Positions 25,601-36,751 of a DNA stretch of 60,000 bases are shown here, one piece after another (within the stretch, counting starts at the first letter, position 1; each line of letters begins with the position of its first letter). The notes below the pieces were generated by a model. That model was given only the letters and a program-made list of their open reading frames with translations. It did no database searches and was not told where the DNA came from. Both the position numbers and the translations under genes were made by a program. This DNA comes from Strigamia acuminata. Its lineage: Eukaryota; Arthropoda; Chilopoda; Geophilomorpha; Linotaeniidae. Location of the stretch: assembly GCA_949358305.1 (NCBI GenBank), contig OX442320.1:6776259-6836258 (forward strand), given 5' to 3'.

Positions 25601-26393
25601 ATGGCAAGTTTGGAACTCCGGAATAAACCCCAACCGGGTGTAAACTACCCCATCAATTTAGCCTACTGTGGAGAATGCTCAATGCCGCTTGAGGTAGCGA
25701 AATAAGCCTGCGAAAATAAACCCGAAAATTAATAGCAAAAATTCGTCATTTCAGTACTGCGAATATCACCCAAATTACCAAAAATGTAAACAATGGTTGG
25801 AAAAAAATTTGCCGGACGAATTTGACAAATTAGTCAAACTTGGTACGTTCGATGTCACGCGAATCGTGCAAAATTTAATTTTTTCGTTTTTTTTCACACA
25901 GGTGACGACAGGAAAGACGACGCCGATGGGAATACGGAGGAAGAGAAGAAACCTCAGAAACGAGGCGGGAGAGGAAACATCAAAACCAAGAACAAAAAGA
26001 AGGAACCTCAGAATATCACATTGTCTCGCGCCCCTCGTGGCAAGAAAAAATTCGTCACCGTCATCACGGGATTAAGCTCTTTCGGTATAAATTAATAAAT
26101 TAATTTATTTGTTTATTGTTTTTATTTTTTGTTTGGTTTTTAGAAATAGATTTAAAAGACGCTGCCAAGTATTTTTCGCATCGGTTTTCGTGCGGCTCTT
26201 CAGTGACGGGTGAAGATGAAATCGTGATCCAAGGGGACGTTAAGGATGACCTTATGGATGCGGTTACGGAGAAATGGCCAGAGGTTTGTTTGAGAGTTGT
26301 TTGGATTTTGTTTGTTCAGATTTGTTGATTTTTAATTTTTTTTTATAGATTTCCGAAGATTCCATCGAAGACCTTGGCGACTTAAAAAGATGA
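25601..26393 (+). CDS. DENR: Density-regulated protein (DENR), translation reinitiation factor
   Basis: Five exons (25601-25693, 25755-25842, 25902-26084, 26144-26283, 26349-26393) give 182 residues; the human protein has 198. The N-terminal zinc-binding part is recognisable from [14 protein letters not shown] and [17 protein letters not shown] charged [13 protein letters not shown] segment leads to the C-terminal SUI1/eIF1-like domain ([18 protein letters not shown], then [13 protein letters not shown]). It ends in [10 protein letters not shown], like other DENR proteins. With MCT-1 it acts in the cytoplasm on 40S subunits, in reinitiation after upstream reading frames and in recycling. Introns are 60 bp or so and GT-AG. 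It is convergent with the first RPA1 copy. Confidence 0.97.
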
Positions 26394-26694
26394 AAATTGA
26401 ATGATGCATTATGTGTAACAAATTTATTCAGTATAAATTGCCTAAATTGAAGTTATTTATTTATTTTTTACATTAATTGTGACGGAAATGAACGAAGTAA
26501 GCTTTGGATTGGTGGCGTTTAATTAATAAATCAGAACTTTCCATCGAAAGAAAGAGCGAATTGAACTTGCGTTGATTATTTACAATTTTGCAAGTCGACA
26601 TCTGATTTTTTAACAAAAATTCTTGTAGACAATGTTAAACATAATGTTTAAAATGAATTCTTAAACACTACGCATAAATAAGAGAATGAATAAA
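26394..26694. other. Shared 3' region of DENR and RPA1 copy A
   Basis: About 300 bp separates the two convergent stop codons. It is AT-rich and shows no gene. Part of it resembles the 3' flanks of the other RPA1 copies, for example the words AATAAATCAGAA and TTTGCAAGTCGACAT. Confidence 0.5.
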
Positions 26695-29338
26695 TTAATA
26701 TCGGAGATTCTCGATCAACATCTTTCCATATTCGATGCGATTGACTTCTGACACGGTAACAATATTCGTCTTCACGCGATGTTTATCCTTAAATTGAATT
26801 AGATACACGAAAAATAATTATTAAATGTCAACACTCGACTTATTTCGTAATTATTACATTGTAATTCTCCACTCTACTCCACAATCTAAAAACAAAAGAA
26901 TTGTAAGTGGCTTCTTCAATAGCTGCGTGCACTTGTTCCTCGTTCTACAAATAAATAAACAAACACTCGTCACTAAATTAAACCATCGATCCGGTCGGAA
27001 TAATTACCCCAGACTGCATCAAATTGCCCAAAAATTCAGCCGTTTGACCCAAAATGGTTTCGGCCTGCTCCTGGAAACACGTCACCCACAAATTACCGCT
27101 GTAATCCGTCAAATTCATCTAAAATTCAAACGACAATTAACTTTTTTTCCTAACAAAACCAAACTTGAACCCTACACTGAGCAGTAAACGCCATTTGAAG
27201 TCCGTCACTTCTTGGTTGCACTTCACGCATCGATAAAACCCATTGGTGTCCACGACTTTCTTCTTGCAGCCAGTTTGTGCGCATGCCTAGACGAGTGTTC
27301 AAGTACGATAAGTTAAAAATAAAAAGATAATAATAATAATTTATACCTTGTAGAGGACACCTTCCTTTTTGATCGTAGCAACCATCGCTTTGCAAGTGAA
27401 AAAATTCGCTTTGTCGCCCCCGCCCATGGTATCCTCTACGACTTGCGACAAGCTTTTCCACTTGATCGGACCCGAAGACAGAGACTGAATGTCGGAAAGG
27501 ACCGCGTCGTTGTCGTACCAAGATCGCAACGCAAAGGATTCGCTCAAATTCGGATTAACTTGCATGATGCTCGAGCGTAACAACGATAACGAACGACCTG
27601 CGACATTTTTATAATATTAAAAACATTTTAATTTTATTTTTTTTTAATATACGAACCTCCAAATTCGGATAAACGAGCGCCTTTAATGGCAATTACTGGA
27701 TTCTCATATCCGTCGAATTTCTCCGCGTCATCTCCCCACAAAGTCAAAGAGATTTCCGTGTTGGATTGATCCACCAACTGTAATTCCCGTTTTTTGAATT
27801 CCCGATTGGCCTTCGACTTGAAGGTTTGCACGTCGCCATAACTTTTGCACACTCCAAGCACATCTGAAACGATTGAATTAAGTAATTTCAATCTTCAAAC
27901 TCGAGATAAGTTAAGTCAATTTACCGACAATCTCATCTTTGCCGGCGTTGCTCAAGCTTTTTATACGCACGAAATTAAACTGCACTTGCGGCATATCATT
28001 CACATCGATGTCGTTGCAGATCTCCACGACGGTATCCTCGCGGAATGTTATTTCGTAATCGTGACTGACGTTCAAATTCTGCCTGTTGGTATTTTTGAGC
28101 TGTCCGTTGGACACATAAAACACCTGGAACGAAATTCGTTTAAAACCTAAATAAAACGTCGATTTGTTATACCTTTTTACCTTTCCTTCTTGTAGTACAT
28201 CAAAAAATTTGTCACATTCCGCATTAAACGCAGCTGCTTTAATTTTTCCACTGGTATCGACAAATGTTACCACAAATAATTTCCCCTCGCTTCTCGCGTT
28301 ACTCCACGTTCGAATTGACGATTTGTGAATGACGCGTGCACATATTGCCCAACTAAAATTAAACGAAATTCAATAAACTTCGATAACAACTTTAATTTGT
28401 GTCTAATTGCCTATTCTGGGAAGGCGTAAGAGTCGCAATCTTTTGTGTTTTCCCGGCAAATTGAGAAACGGGTTGGTGTTGGTTGGACATATTCGACCCA
28501 AACACAGGATCGCGTGGAAATGAAGCTGCAGCTGGAGGAACTCTTATGAACGAAAATTTTGATAGACATTGTTTCTTGAACGGTGATACAGCTGCAGGTT
28601 CCCTCCCATTTGAACTTGAAAACGTATTTCCTCTCGCAAGTGCAGCCGAAAACGCATTTGCTTTCGGGGTTGATGAGTCGGGTTCACACGATGCGGTGTT
28701 GCTAAACGAGTTTAGCTCTAATGGAGTCGGATTTCCAATTCTTTCCAATTCTGAATCGTTAGCGACGACTGATAATTCCAAAATAATCACTACGACTCTG
28801 GAAATAAACGATCGGAAATTAAAAAACAAATTTTTGTTGATGATAATAAATCGTGGCTCACTTGTTTGTTGGTCCGTTCGGCGGGATGCTATTGCGGACA
28901 AACTTGTCCACGCGAATTACCGTTTTGGTTTTGAGCTCACCGTTTGTGATTTTATTGTTTAATAGAGTTGCCAACATAAACGCTGAGAAATAAAATTAAA
29001 CGTGTCAAATAAATTATTACATTTGTTTAGATTTTCAAACATTTTCATTACATGCGCTTGAATTTGTTCCATCAGACAGAACAAGCCTGTATCGTTCATG
29101 GTTTGTTGCAATTTTCTTGAATCCCTGTAAGGAAATAATAGTTTAATAAATAAATTAATTAATTAATGCGAAAAACAAATGTCGAATTTATTCACGAGTA
29201 ATTGCAGCACTGGTTTGTCCACATTATTGCCAGACATCAAATCCTGCAAAGATAAAGCACGAAATAAAACAAAATGTTCATCAATCAGTTTTATTCACAA
29301 CTTACCCTGGCAGCTCCATTTGTTAATTTAATATCCAT
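26695..29338 (-). CDS. RPA1: Replication protein A 70 kDa subunit, copy A
   Basis: Thirteen exons, listed from the start: 29338-29306, 29243-29196, 29124-29052, 28982-28862, 28797-28411, 28352-28181, 28123-27925, 27863-27657, 27597-27347, 27286-27176, 27118-27008, 26944-26858, 26787-26695. They join without a stop into 630 residues (human 616). Domains: N-terminal OB fold ([20 protein letters not shown]) to about 115, a Ser/Ala/Pro-rich linker to about 215, DBD-A from WAICARV at 221, DBD-B ([14 protein letters not shown]), and DBD-C with zinc ligands near Cys499, 504, 517 and 520. RPA1 binds single-stranded DNA in the nucleus during replication and repair. This is the most diverged copy: it lacks a seven-residue SMSGGVF-like insert in exon 9 shared by the other four. 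Intron 5 is GC-AG. Confidence 0.93.
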
Positions 29339-29933
29339 GATATAATAAATACGACTGCGTGCAAGCCTTGACGTGCTCGAACTACTGTTTCCCGCTACTA
29401 CTTACGAAAAAAAGTCACGTGCTAACAGAACAGGTTGGGTTTGTTTACTTTTTACGGGTTTGTGACCCCAGTTTACTATTGGCGGAGCGAAAAAGACCCA
29501 CCAATCGCGGATAGTCTGTCAAAGCAAGTTTTAGCTATCCTTCTCGCAATCGGCCAATCACGTCACTCTATCTCGCTTGGGCAACATTTGGCGCCAAATT
29601 CGATTTTGGCGACTAATGAAAAATTAAAAAATAAATTATGCATATTAAACATACATTGCTAAACGGTAGTTTATTCGTTTGTTTTTTTACACAAATTGTA
29701 ACTTAAATGCGTGAACAAATTCCTCGATTAACTACGTTGCTAGGGACAAAAGCTTTTAAATAATAAATCAGAATGTCCAATTGAAATACGCGATGAATTG
29801 AACGCGTATTTATCATTTACAAATTTGCAAGTCGACATTTGATTAAAAAAAATGCAAATAAAATAAGAACGTCTCATAACTATTCGTTATAGACAGAAAA
29901 TTGAGTAAAATTATAAAGTAAAAAGAAAAATAA
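29339..29933 (-). promoter_or_regulatory. Upstream region of RPA1 copy A, with E2F-type and CCAAT sites
   Basis: This region separates the start of copy A from the end of copy B. The perfect palindrome TTTGGCGCCAAA at 29587-29598 fits the E2F consensus. A CCAAT word at 29501-29505 and its inverse ATTGG at 29478-29482, next to GGCGGAGCG, lie closer to the gene. The same arrangement recurs 6.8 kb away upstream of copy C. RPA1 is a known E2F target in animals, so S-phase control is likely by inference. Confidence 0.6.
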
Positions 29934-32618
29934 TTAATTTCGAAGATTTTCGATTAACATCTTTCCATACTCAATCCTATTCACTTCCGACACGGTTACA
30001 ACTTCCGCCTGGTTGCGATCCTTAATTTAATTTAAATACAAAAAAATCATTATTAAATGAACAGTACAATACTCGTCCTGTATCACAACTATTACAAAGT
30101 ATGGATTCTTCTTAATCCGCAACTTAAAAACAAAAAAACGAAGAATGGCTTCCATAATAGCGGCTTGCACTTGCTCCTCGTCCTACAGATAAACAAACAC
30201 TCATTTACTTAATAAATTACTAAATTAAACCATCGATCCGGTCGGAATAATTACCCCAGACTGCATCAAATTGCCCAAATATTCAGCCGTTTTACCCAAA
30301 ATGGTTTCGGCCTGCTCCTGGAAACACGTCACCCACAAATTACCGCTGTGATCCGTCAAATTCATCTAAAATTCAAACGACAATTAACTTTTCTCCCTGA
30401 CCAGACCAAACTTCAACCTTACGTTAAGCAGTAAACACCATTTGAAATCCGTAACTTCTTGGTTGCACTTCTCGCATCTATAAAACCCATTGTTGTCCAC
30501 GACTTTCTTGTTGCAGCCGGGTTGTGCGCATGCCTAGACGAGTGTTCAAGTACGATAAGTAAAAAATAAATAGAAAATAATAATAATAATAATAATATAT
30601 ACCTTGTAAAGGACACCTTCCTTTCTGATCGTAGCAACCATCGCTTTGCAAGTGTAAAGACCCGCTTTGTCGCCCTCGCCCATGATATACTCTTCGATTT
30701 GCGACAAGCTTTTCCACTCGGTCGGGCCCGAAAAAACGCCTCCGCTCATCGAGGACAGCGACTGAATGGTAGAATGATCCGCTTCGTTGTCGTACCACGA
30801 TCGCAACGCAAAGGATTCCTTGAAATTTGGATTAACCTGCATGATGCTCGTGTCTAACAGCGACAACGAACGACCTGCGACATTTTTTAAATATTAAAAA
30901 CGTTTAAATCTATTTTTTTGTTAATATACGAACCTCCAAATTCGGTTACACGAACGCCTTTAACGGCAATTACTGGATTCTCATATCCGTCGAATTTCTC
31001 CGCGTCATCTCCCCACAAAGTCAAACTTATTTCCGTGCTGGATTTATCCACCAATAGCAATTGGCGCTTTTTCGACTCCTTATTGGCCTTCGACGTAAAG
31101 ATTTGAACGTCGCCGCAACTTTTGCACACTCCAAGCACATCTGAAACGTTTGAATTAAGTAATTTCATCCTTCAAACTCGAGAGAAGTTAGTCAATTTAC
31201 CAACAATCTCATCTTTGACAGCGTTGATTAAGCTATTTATGGGCACGAACTTAAACTGCACATGCGGCAAATCATTTACATCGACGTCGTTGCAGGCCTC
31301 CACGACAGTGTCTTTGTGAAATGTTATTTCGTAATCATGACTAACGGTCGAATACTGCCTGTTGGTATTTTTCAGCTGAGCGTTGGACACGTAAAACATC
31401 TGGAACGAAACGAAAACTCGTTTAAAACTTTTAAATAAAACGTCAATTCACTAATTTCTTTACCTTTTCTTCTTGCAATATATCAATAAACTTTTCACAT
31501 TCCGCATTGAACGCGGTTGCTTTGATTTCTCCACTGGTATCGAGAAATGTTACCGAAAACAATTTCCCGTCGCCTCTCGCGTTACTCCACGTTCGAATTG
31601 GCGATTTGTGAATGACTCGTGCACATATTGCCCACCTAAAATTAAACAAAACTCAATAAACTTCGATAACAACTTTAATTTGTGTCTAATTGCCTGTTCT
31701 GGTAAGGCGTAAGAGTCGCAATTGGATGTGTTTTCCCGGCGAATTGAGAAACTGATTGACGCTGGTTGGGCTTATCCGACGCACACACAGGATCCCGTGG
31801 AAATGAAGCTGCAGCCGGAGGATCGCTCATGAACGAAGATTTTGATAGACATTGTTTCTTGAACGGAGATAGAGCTGCAGGTTCCCTCCCATTTGAATTT
31901 GAAGACATATTTCCTCTCGTAAGCGCAGCCGAAGACGCATTTGCTGTCGGAGCTGATGGCTCGGGTTCACTCGATGCGTTGTTGCTTAATGATTTTTGTT
32001 CTAATGGAGTCGGATCTCCAATTCTTTCTAATTCGGGATCGTTGCTCACGAGTGAGAATTCCAAAATAATGACGACGAGTCTGGAAATAAACAATCGGAA
32101 ATTAAAAAACAAATGTATGTTAATGATAATAAATCGTGGCTGACCTTTTTGTTGGTCCGTTCGGCGGGATACGATTGCGGACAAACTTGTCCACGCGAAT
32201 TACCGTGGTGGATTCGAATTCGCCGTTTGTGATTTTATCGTTTAATTGAGTTGACAACATAAACGCTGAGAAATAAAATTAAACGTGTTAAACAAATTAT
32301 TAAATTTGCTGAGGTTTTCAAGCGTTTTCATTACATGCGCATGAATTTGTTCCATCAGACAGAACAAGCCTGTATCGTTCAGGATCTGCCAAAATTTTCT
32401 TAATTCCCTTTAAAGAGATAATTGTTTAATTAATTACTTAATTTATGCAAAAAACAAATGTCGAGTTTATTCACGAGTATTTGCAGCACTGGTTGGTCAA
32501 CTTCTTTGCAAGACATCAAATCCTGCGAAAATAAAAGCACGTAATTAAACAATATTATAATAAATTAGTTTACTTTATTATTTACCTTGATAGCTCCATC
32601 TGTTAATTGAACATCCAT
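29934..32618 (-). CDS. RPA1: Replication protein A 70 kDa subunit, copy B
   Basis: Thirteen exons: 32618-32586, 32522-32475, 32407-32335, 32265-32145, 32080-31694, 31635-31464, 31399-31201, 31140-30934, 30874-30603, 30533-30423, 30365-30255, 30182-30096, 30020-29934. The product is 635 residues with no internal stop. All four OB-fold regions and the zinc-binding CAQPGC...CEKC motif are present. The start [11 protein letters not shown] is closer to human RPA1 than the copy A and C starts. The last exon is two codons shorter than in the other copies and differs most there ([12 protein letters not shown]). Exon lengths otherwise equal those of copy D, its partner in a two-gene duplication. Intron 5 is GC-AG. 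Confidence 0.93.
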
Positions 32619-33240
32619 TGTAGCGCAATGAGTGAGTGGCGCAAAGCTAAACGTGAGCGAACTAATTTCTTACCGCCACAACTTTTAAAAAACAGGTGAG
32701 TTTTGTTTACTTCCTGCGGTTTGGTGACCCAATTTGCTGTTGGCGGAATGAAAAAGACCCACCAATCGCGGATAGTCTGAGAAATTTAAGCTCACCTCGC
32801 TATCGGCCACTCATGTCGCTTCCTCTCGCTCGGACAACACATGGCGCCATATTTGTTTGTGGCGATTAATGAAAAATTGAAAAAAACCATTATGAATGAA
32901 TACTAAACTTAACACACTATATAAATTGCTAAACCAGAGTTAATTTATTTATATTTTTACACTAATAGTAATAAAAATGTGAGAACAAAACATTGGAGTA
33001 ACCGCCTTGCTAGTGATAAAAGCCTTTAAATTACGAACTGTGCAATTATAATACGCGATGTATTTATCGCGGTTTAATTATTTACAATTTCGCAAGTGGA
33101 CATCCGATTGAAAAAATGCAGAAAAACTTGTTTTATATAATTAATCGTTACACTAATTAGAAATAACGTTGAAAATGAATTCTTCAAAAAGATACATAAA
33201 TAAATGAACGATTAATTCGTAAATAAATGGTTAACAAAAA
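32619..33240 (-). promoter_or_regulatory. Upstream region of RPA1 copy B and 3' flank of copy C
   Basis: Holds ACCCACCAATCGCGGATAG near 32758 and the palindrome ATGGCGCCAT at 32841-32850. The latter keeps the GGCGCC core of the copy A and C sites but not the full E2F flanks. The stretch closely resembles 39420-40038, between copies D and E. Confidence 0.55.
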
Positions 33241-34197
33241 TTAATTTCGAAGATTTTCGATCAACATCTTTCCATACTCGATGCGATTCACTTCCGACAC
33301 GGTCATGACATTCGTCTTAATACGAGTTTCATCCTAAATTTAAATTAAATTCAAGAAAAACCGATTATTAAATGTACAATACTCGACTTATTTCACAATT
33401 ATTACATTGTACGTCTCCACTTTAGACCTCAACTTAAAAATAAAAGAATTTAAAATGGCTTCCAGAATAATCGCTTGCACTTGTTCCTCGTCCTACAAAT
33501 AAACAAACACTCGTCACTAAATTAAACCATCGATCCGGTCGGAATAATTACCCCAGACCGCATCAAACTGCCCAAATATTCAGCCGTTTGACCCAAAATG
33601 GTTTCGGCCTGCTCCTGGAAACACGTCACCCACAAATTACCGCTGTAATCCGTCAAATTCATCTAAAATTCAAACGACAATTAACTTTTTTCCCTAACAA
33701 AACCAAACTTGAACCATACACTGAGCAGTAAACGCCATTTGAAGTCCGTCACTTCTTGGTTGCACTTCTCGCATCGGTAGAACCCATTGTTGTCCACGAC
33801 TTTCTTGTTGCAGCCGATTTGTGCGCATGCCTAGACGAGTGTTCAATGACGATAAGTAAAAAATAAAAAATAGAAAATAATAATTTATACCTTGTAGAGG
33901 ACACCTTCCTTTCTGATCATAGCAACCATAGCTTTGCAATTAAAAAAATCCGCCTTGTCGCCCCCGCCCATGTTATCGTCTTCGACTTGCGACAAGCTTT
34001 TCCACTCGGTCGGGCCCGAAAAACCGCCTCCGCTCTTCGAAGACAGCGACTGAATGCTAGAATGGTCAGCTTCGTTGTCGAACCACGATCGCAACGCAAA
34101 GGATTCCTTGAAATCCGGATTAACCTGCATGATGCTCGAGCTTAACAGCGACAACGAACGACCTGAGACATTTTTTCAATAATAAAAACAATTTAAT

Positions 34198-34317
34198 TTA
34201 CCGTATTTTACCAAATAAGAGCCGCGGCTCTTATTGAAAACTGCCACTTTGAGCTGCGGCTACTATTCGAGGGCGGCTACAATTCGAGAGCGACTCTTAT
34301 TCGGTAAAATACGGTAA
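34198..34317. mobile_element. MITE with near-perfect 24 bp terminal inverted repeats
   Basis: The 120 bp element begins TTACCGTATTTTACC then AAATAAGAG and ends CTCTTATTCGGTAAAATACG then GTAA, so its ends can pair almost completely. The middle repeats GCGGCTCTTATT-like and GCGGCTAC words. It lies in the intron between exons 8 and 9 of RPA1 copy C and is absent from the same intron of the other four copies, so it arrived after the array formed. A TTA or TA target duplication is possible. Confidence 0.85.
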
Positions 34318-35188
34318 TATTTTTTAATATACGAACCTCCAAATTCGGATACACGAGCGCCTTTAACGGCAATTACTGGATTCTCATATCCGTCGAATTC
34401 CTCCGCGTCATCTCCCCACAAAGTCAAACTTATTTCCGTGCTGGATTTATCCACCAGCTGTAATTCCCGTTTTTTGTATTCCCGATTGGCCTTCGACGTA
34501 AAGGTTTGAACGTCGCCGCAACTTTTGCACACTCCAAGCACATCTGAAACGTTTGAATTAATTAACTTCATCCTTCAAACTCGAGATAAGTTAGTCAGTT
34601 TACCAACAATCTCATCTTTGTTGACGTTGATCAAGCTATTTATGGGCACGAACTTAAACTGCACTTGCGGCAAATCATTTACATCGACGTCGTTGCAGGC
34701 CTCCACGACAGTGTCTTTGTGAAATGTTATTTCGTAATCGTGACTGACGTTCGAATACTGCCTGTTGTTATTTTTCAGCAGTCCGTTGGACACGTAGAAT
34801 ACCTGGAACAAAACGAAAACTCGTTTAAAACTTAAAGAAAACGTCGATTCATTAATTTCTTTACCTTTCCTTCTTGCAAAACATCAATAAACTTTTCACA
34901 TTCAGCATTGAACGCAGTTGCTTTGATTTCTCCACTGGCATCGAGAAATGTTACCGATAGTAATTTCCCGTCGCCTCTCGTGTTACTCCACGTGCGAATT
35001 GACAATTTGTGAATGACTCGTGCACGTATTGCCCATCTAAATTTAAACGAAATTCAATAAACATCGATAACAACTTTAATTTGGGTCTAATTGCCTGTTC
35101 TGGTAAGGCGCAAGAGTCGCAATTGGACGTATCTGGTTGTTCATATTCGACAAAAACGAAGATTTGAGATTGATAAACTGTTTCGAAT

Positions 35189-35379
35189 AGAAGCGACTAA
35201 GGACAGCATTCCTGTCGCTCTCCCATTGGTTAAGGTTAGGTCAGGTTAGGTTACTCTCTGGGCACAGCTTGGACGAACAAGGTCACAGTATACTGTGTCT
35301 ATGGGGAAGAGTGTGCCGACACCAATCGGATATCTCGGCCAATGGGAGAACGACAGGAATGCTGTCCTTAGTCGCCTGT
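35189..35379. mobile_element. MITE with about 41 bp inverted repeats inserted in RPA1 copy C
   Basis: Both ends carry GCGACTAAGGACAGCATTCC followed by TGTCG(C/T)TCTCCCATTGG in inverted orientation. The flanks are TTTCGAAT (35181-35188) and ATTCGAAT (35380-35387), an 8 bp duplication with one difference. The empty site is visible in copy E as GATTCGAATTGCC. An 8 bp duplication points to a hAT-like or similar transposase. There is no coding capacity. A short GGTTAGGTCAGGTTAGGTTA stretch lies inside. Confidence 0.88.
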
Positions 35380-36170
35380 ATTCGAATTGCCTAAAAAATT
35401 AATAAACACTAAGCGCATTCAATAACTTGTCGTATAACTTGTCTAAATTGTCGTCTTCGCCTCGCAATTTTAAACGATTGTTATAAACTTGCTCTGGGAT
35501 TCCAGATCAAGTCCTAAGTCATCATTCACGCAAGTTGCTACGGGTAAATTATTTTTCTTTTCTCGCTTTTTTCTATTGTTTCAGTCCTAAACAATACAAT
35601 GATGATTATTATTGTTGTTTACTCTAAAAAATTATTAACTGCCGCAAACTTATAGATAGATCTCAAAATTATACACAGATATCGTTGCAACCAATCTAAT
35701 GGGAATTCAAGATGGCAGCCAAAAATATGCGATTTGAACGAGAAAACTCGTAACACGGAAAACCCGTTTAAATTAACTAGCTTTTAAACGAGAACGACCG
35801 TTCGTGTGTTTTTGAATTTGCTTATTTTTTGGATATATGGCTTATTATTACTTGAGGTGTCCCGGAAAGATGAAGTTTCTTTTGCAAACGAAGAATGAAT
35901 TGTTCGATCAGAGAGAACAAGCCTGTAACGTTCAGTATTTGCCGCAATTTTCTTAATTCCCTTTAAAGAGATAAGAGTTTAATAAATTAATTAATTAATG
36001 TGAAAAACAAATGTCGAATTTATTCACGAGTAATTGCAGCACTGGTTTGTCCACATTATTGCCAGACATCAAACCCTGCGAAGATAAAGTACAAAATAAA
36101 ACAAAATATTAATAAACAGGTTTTATTCACAACTTACTCTGGCAGATCCATTTGTTAATTTAACATCCAT

Positions 36171-36751
36171 TGTGATATAATAAAAACGACTGTGTGCAAG
36201 CCTCGACGTGTTCGAAGTTCGAACTACTGTTTCCCGCTACAACTTACGAAAAAAAGTCACGTGCTAACAGAACAGGTTGGGTTTGTTTACTTTCTACGGG
36301 TTTGTGACCCCAGTTTACTTTTGGCGGAGCGAAAAAGACCCACCAATCGCGGATAGTCTGTCAAAGCAAGTTTTAGCTCACCTTCTCGCAATCCGCCAAT
36401 CATGTTCCTCTATCTCGCTTGGGCAACATTTGGCGCCAAATTCGATTTTGGCGACTAATGAAAAATTGAAAAATTAATTATGCATATTAAACATACTGAA
36501 CATTGCTAAACCGCAGTTTATTCATTTGTTTTTTACGCAAATTGTAACGAAAACGCCTGAACAGATTCCTCGATTAAATAATAAATCAGAATTTCCAATT
36601 GAAATACGCGATGAATTAAACGCGTATTGGTCGCTTACAATTTTGCAAGTCGACATTTGATAAAAAAAATTGCAAAAAAAACAAGAATGTCTTATAACTG
36701 ATCGTAATAGACAGAAAATTGAGTAAAATTGTAAAATAAAAAGAAAAATAA
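36171..36751 (-). promoter_or_regulatory. Upstream region of RPA1 copy C, with E2F-type palindrome
   Basis: Near copy of the region upstream of copy A: CCACCAATCGCGG near 36341 and TTTGGCGCCAAA at 36429-36440. It is retained although the gene it serves appears damaged. Its far part is the 3' flank of copy D. Confidence 0.55.

Larger units (their letters stand above)
33241..36170 (-). pseudogene. RPA1: Damaged RPA1 copy C: internal deletion plus MITE in an exon
   Basis: Exons matching the family are 36170-36138, 36075-36028, fused 35960-35852, disrupted 35390-35095, then 35036-34865, 34802-34604, 34543-34337, 34162-33891, 33830-33720, 33662-33552, 33492-33406 and 33333-33241. Exon 3 runs straight into the tail of the linker exon after [12 protein letters not shown], so exon 4 and most of exon 5 (second half of the N-terminal OB fold and most of the linker) are gone. 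That join keeps the frame. A 191 bp MITE with an 8 bp duplication (35189-35387) then sits within the next exon and introduces a stop soon after the splice site. DBD-A, B and C exons remain open. It could still yield a truncated protein through an internal start or exon skipping, but a pseudogene is more likely. Confidence 0.75.

Noticed and set aside
28483-28962. Long + strand open frame, with matching frames at 31766-32143, 38567-38809 and 42400-42825
   Set aside because: These lie antisense to the RPA1 linker exon in each copy and are open because of its codon composition. Minus-strand splice signals and RPA1 similarity explain the region fully.
35232-35256. Telomere-like TTAGGT words
   Set aside because: Only a few imperfect units inside a MITE; too short and irregular for a telomeric tract.
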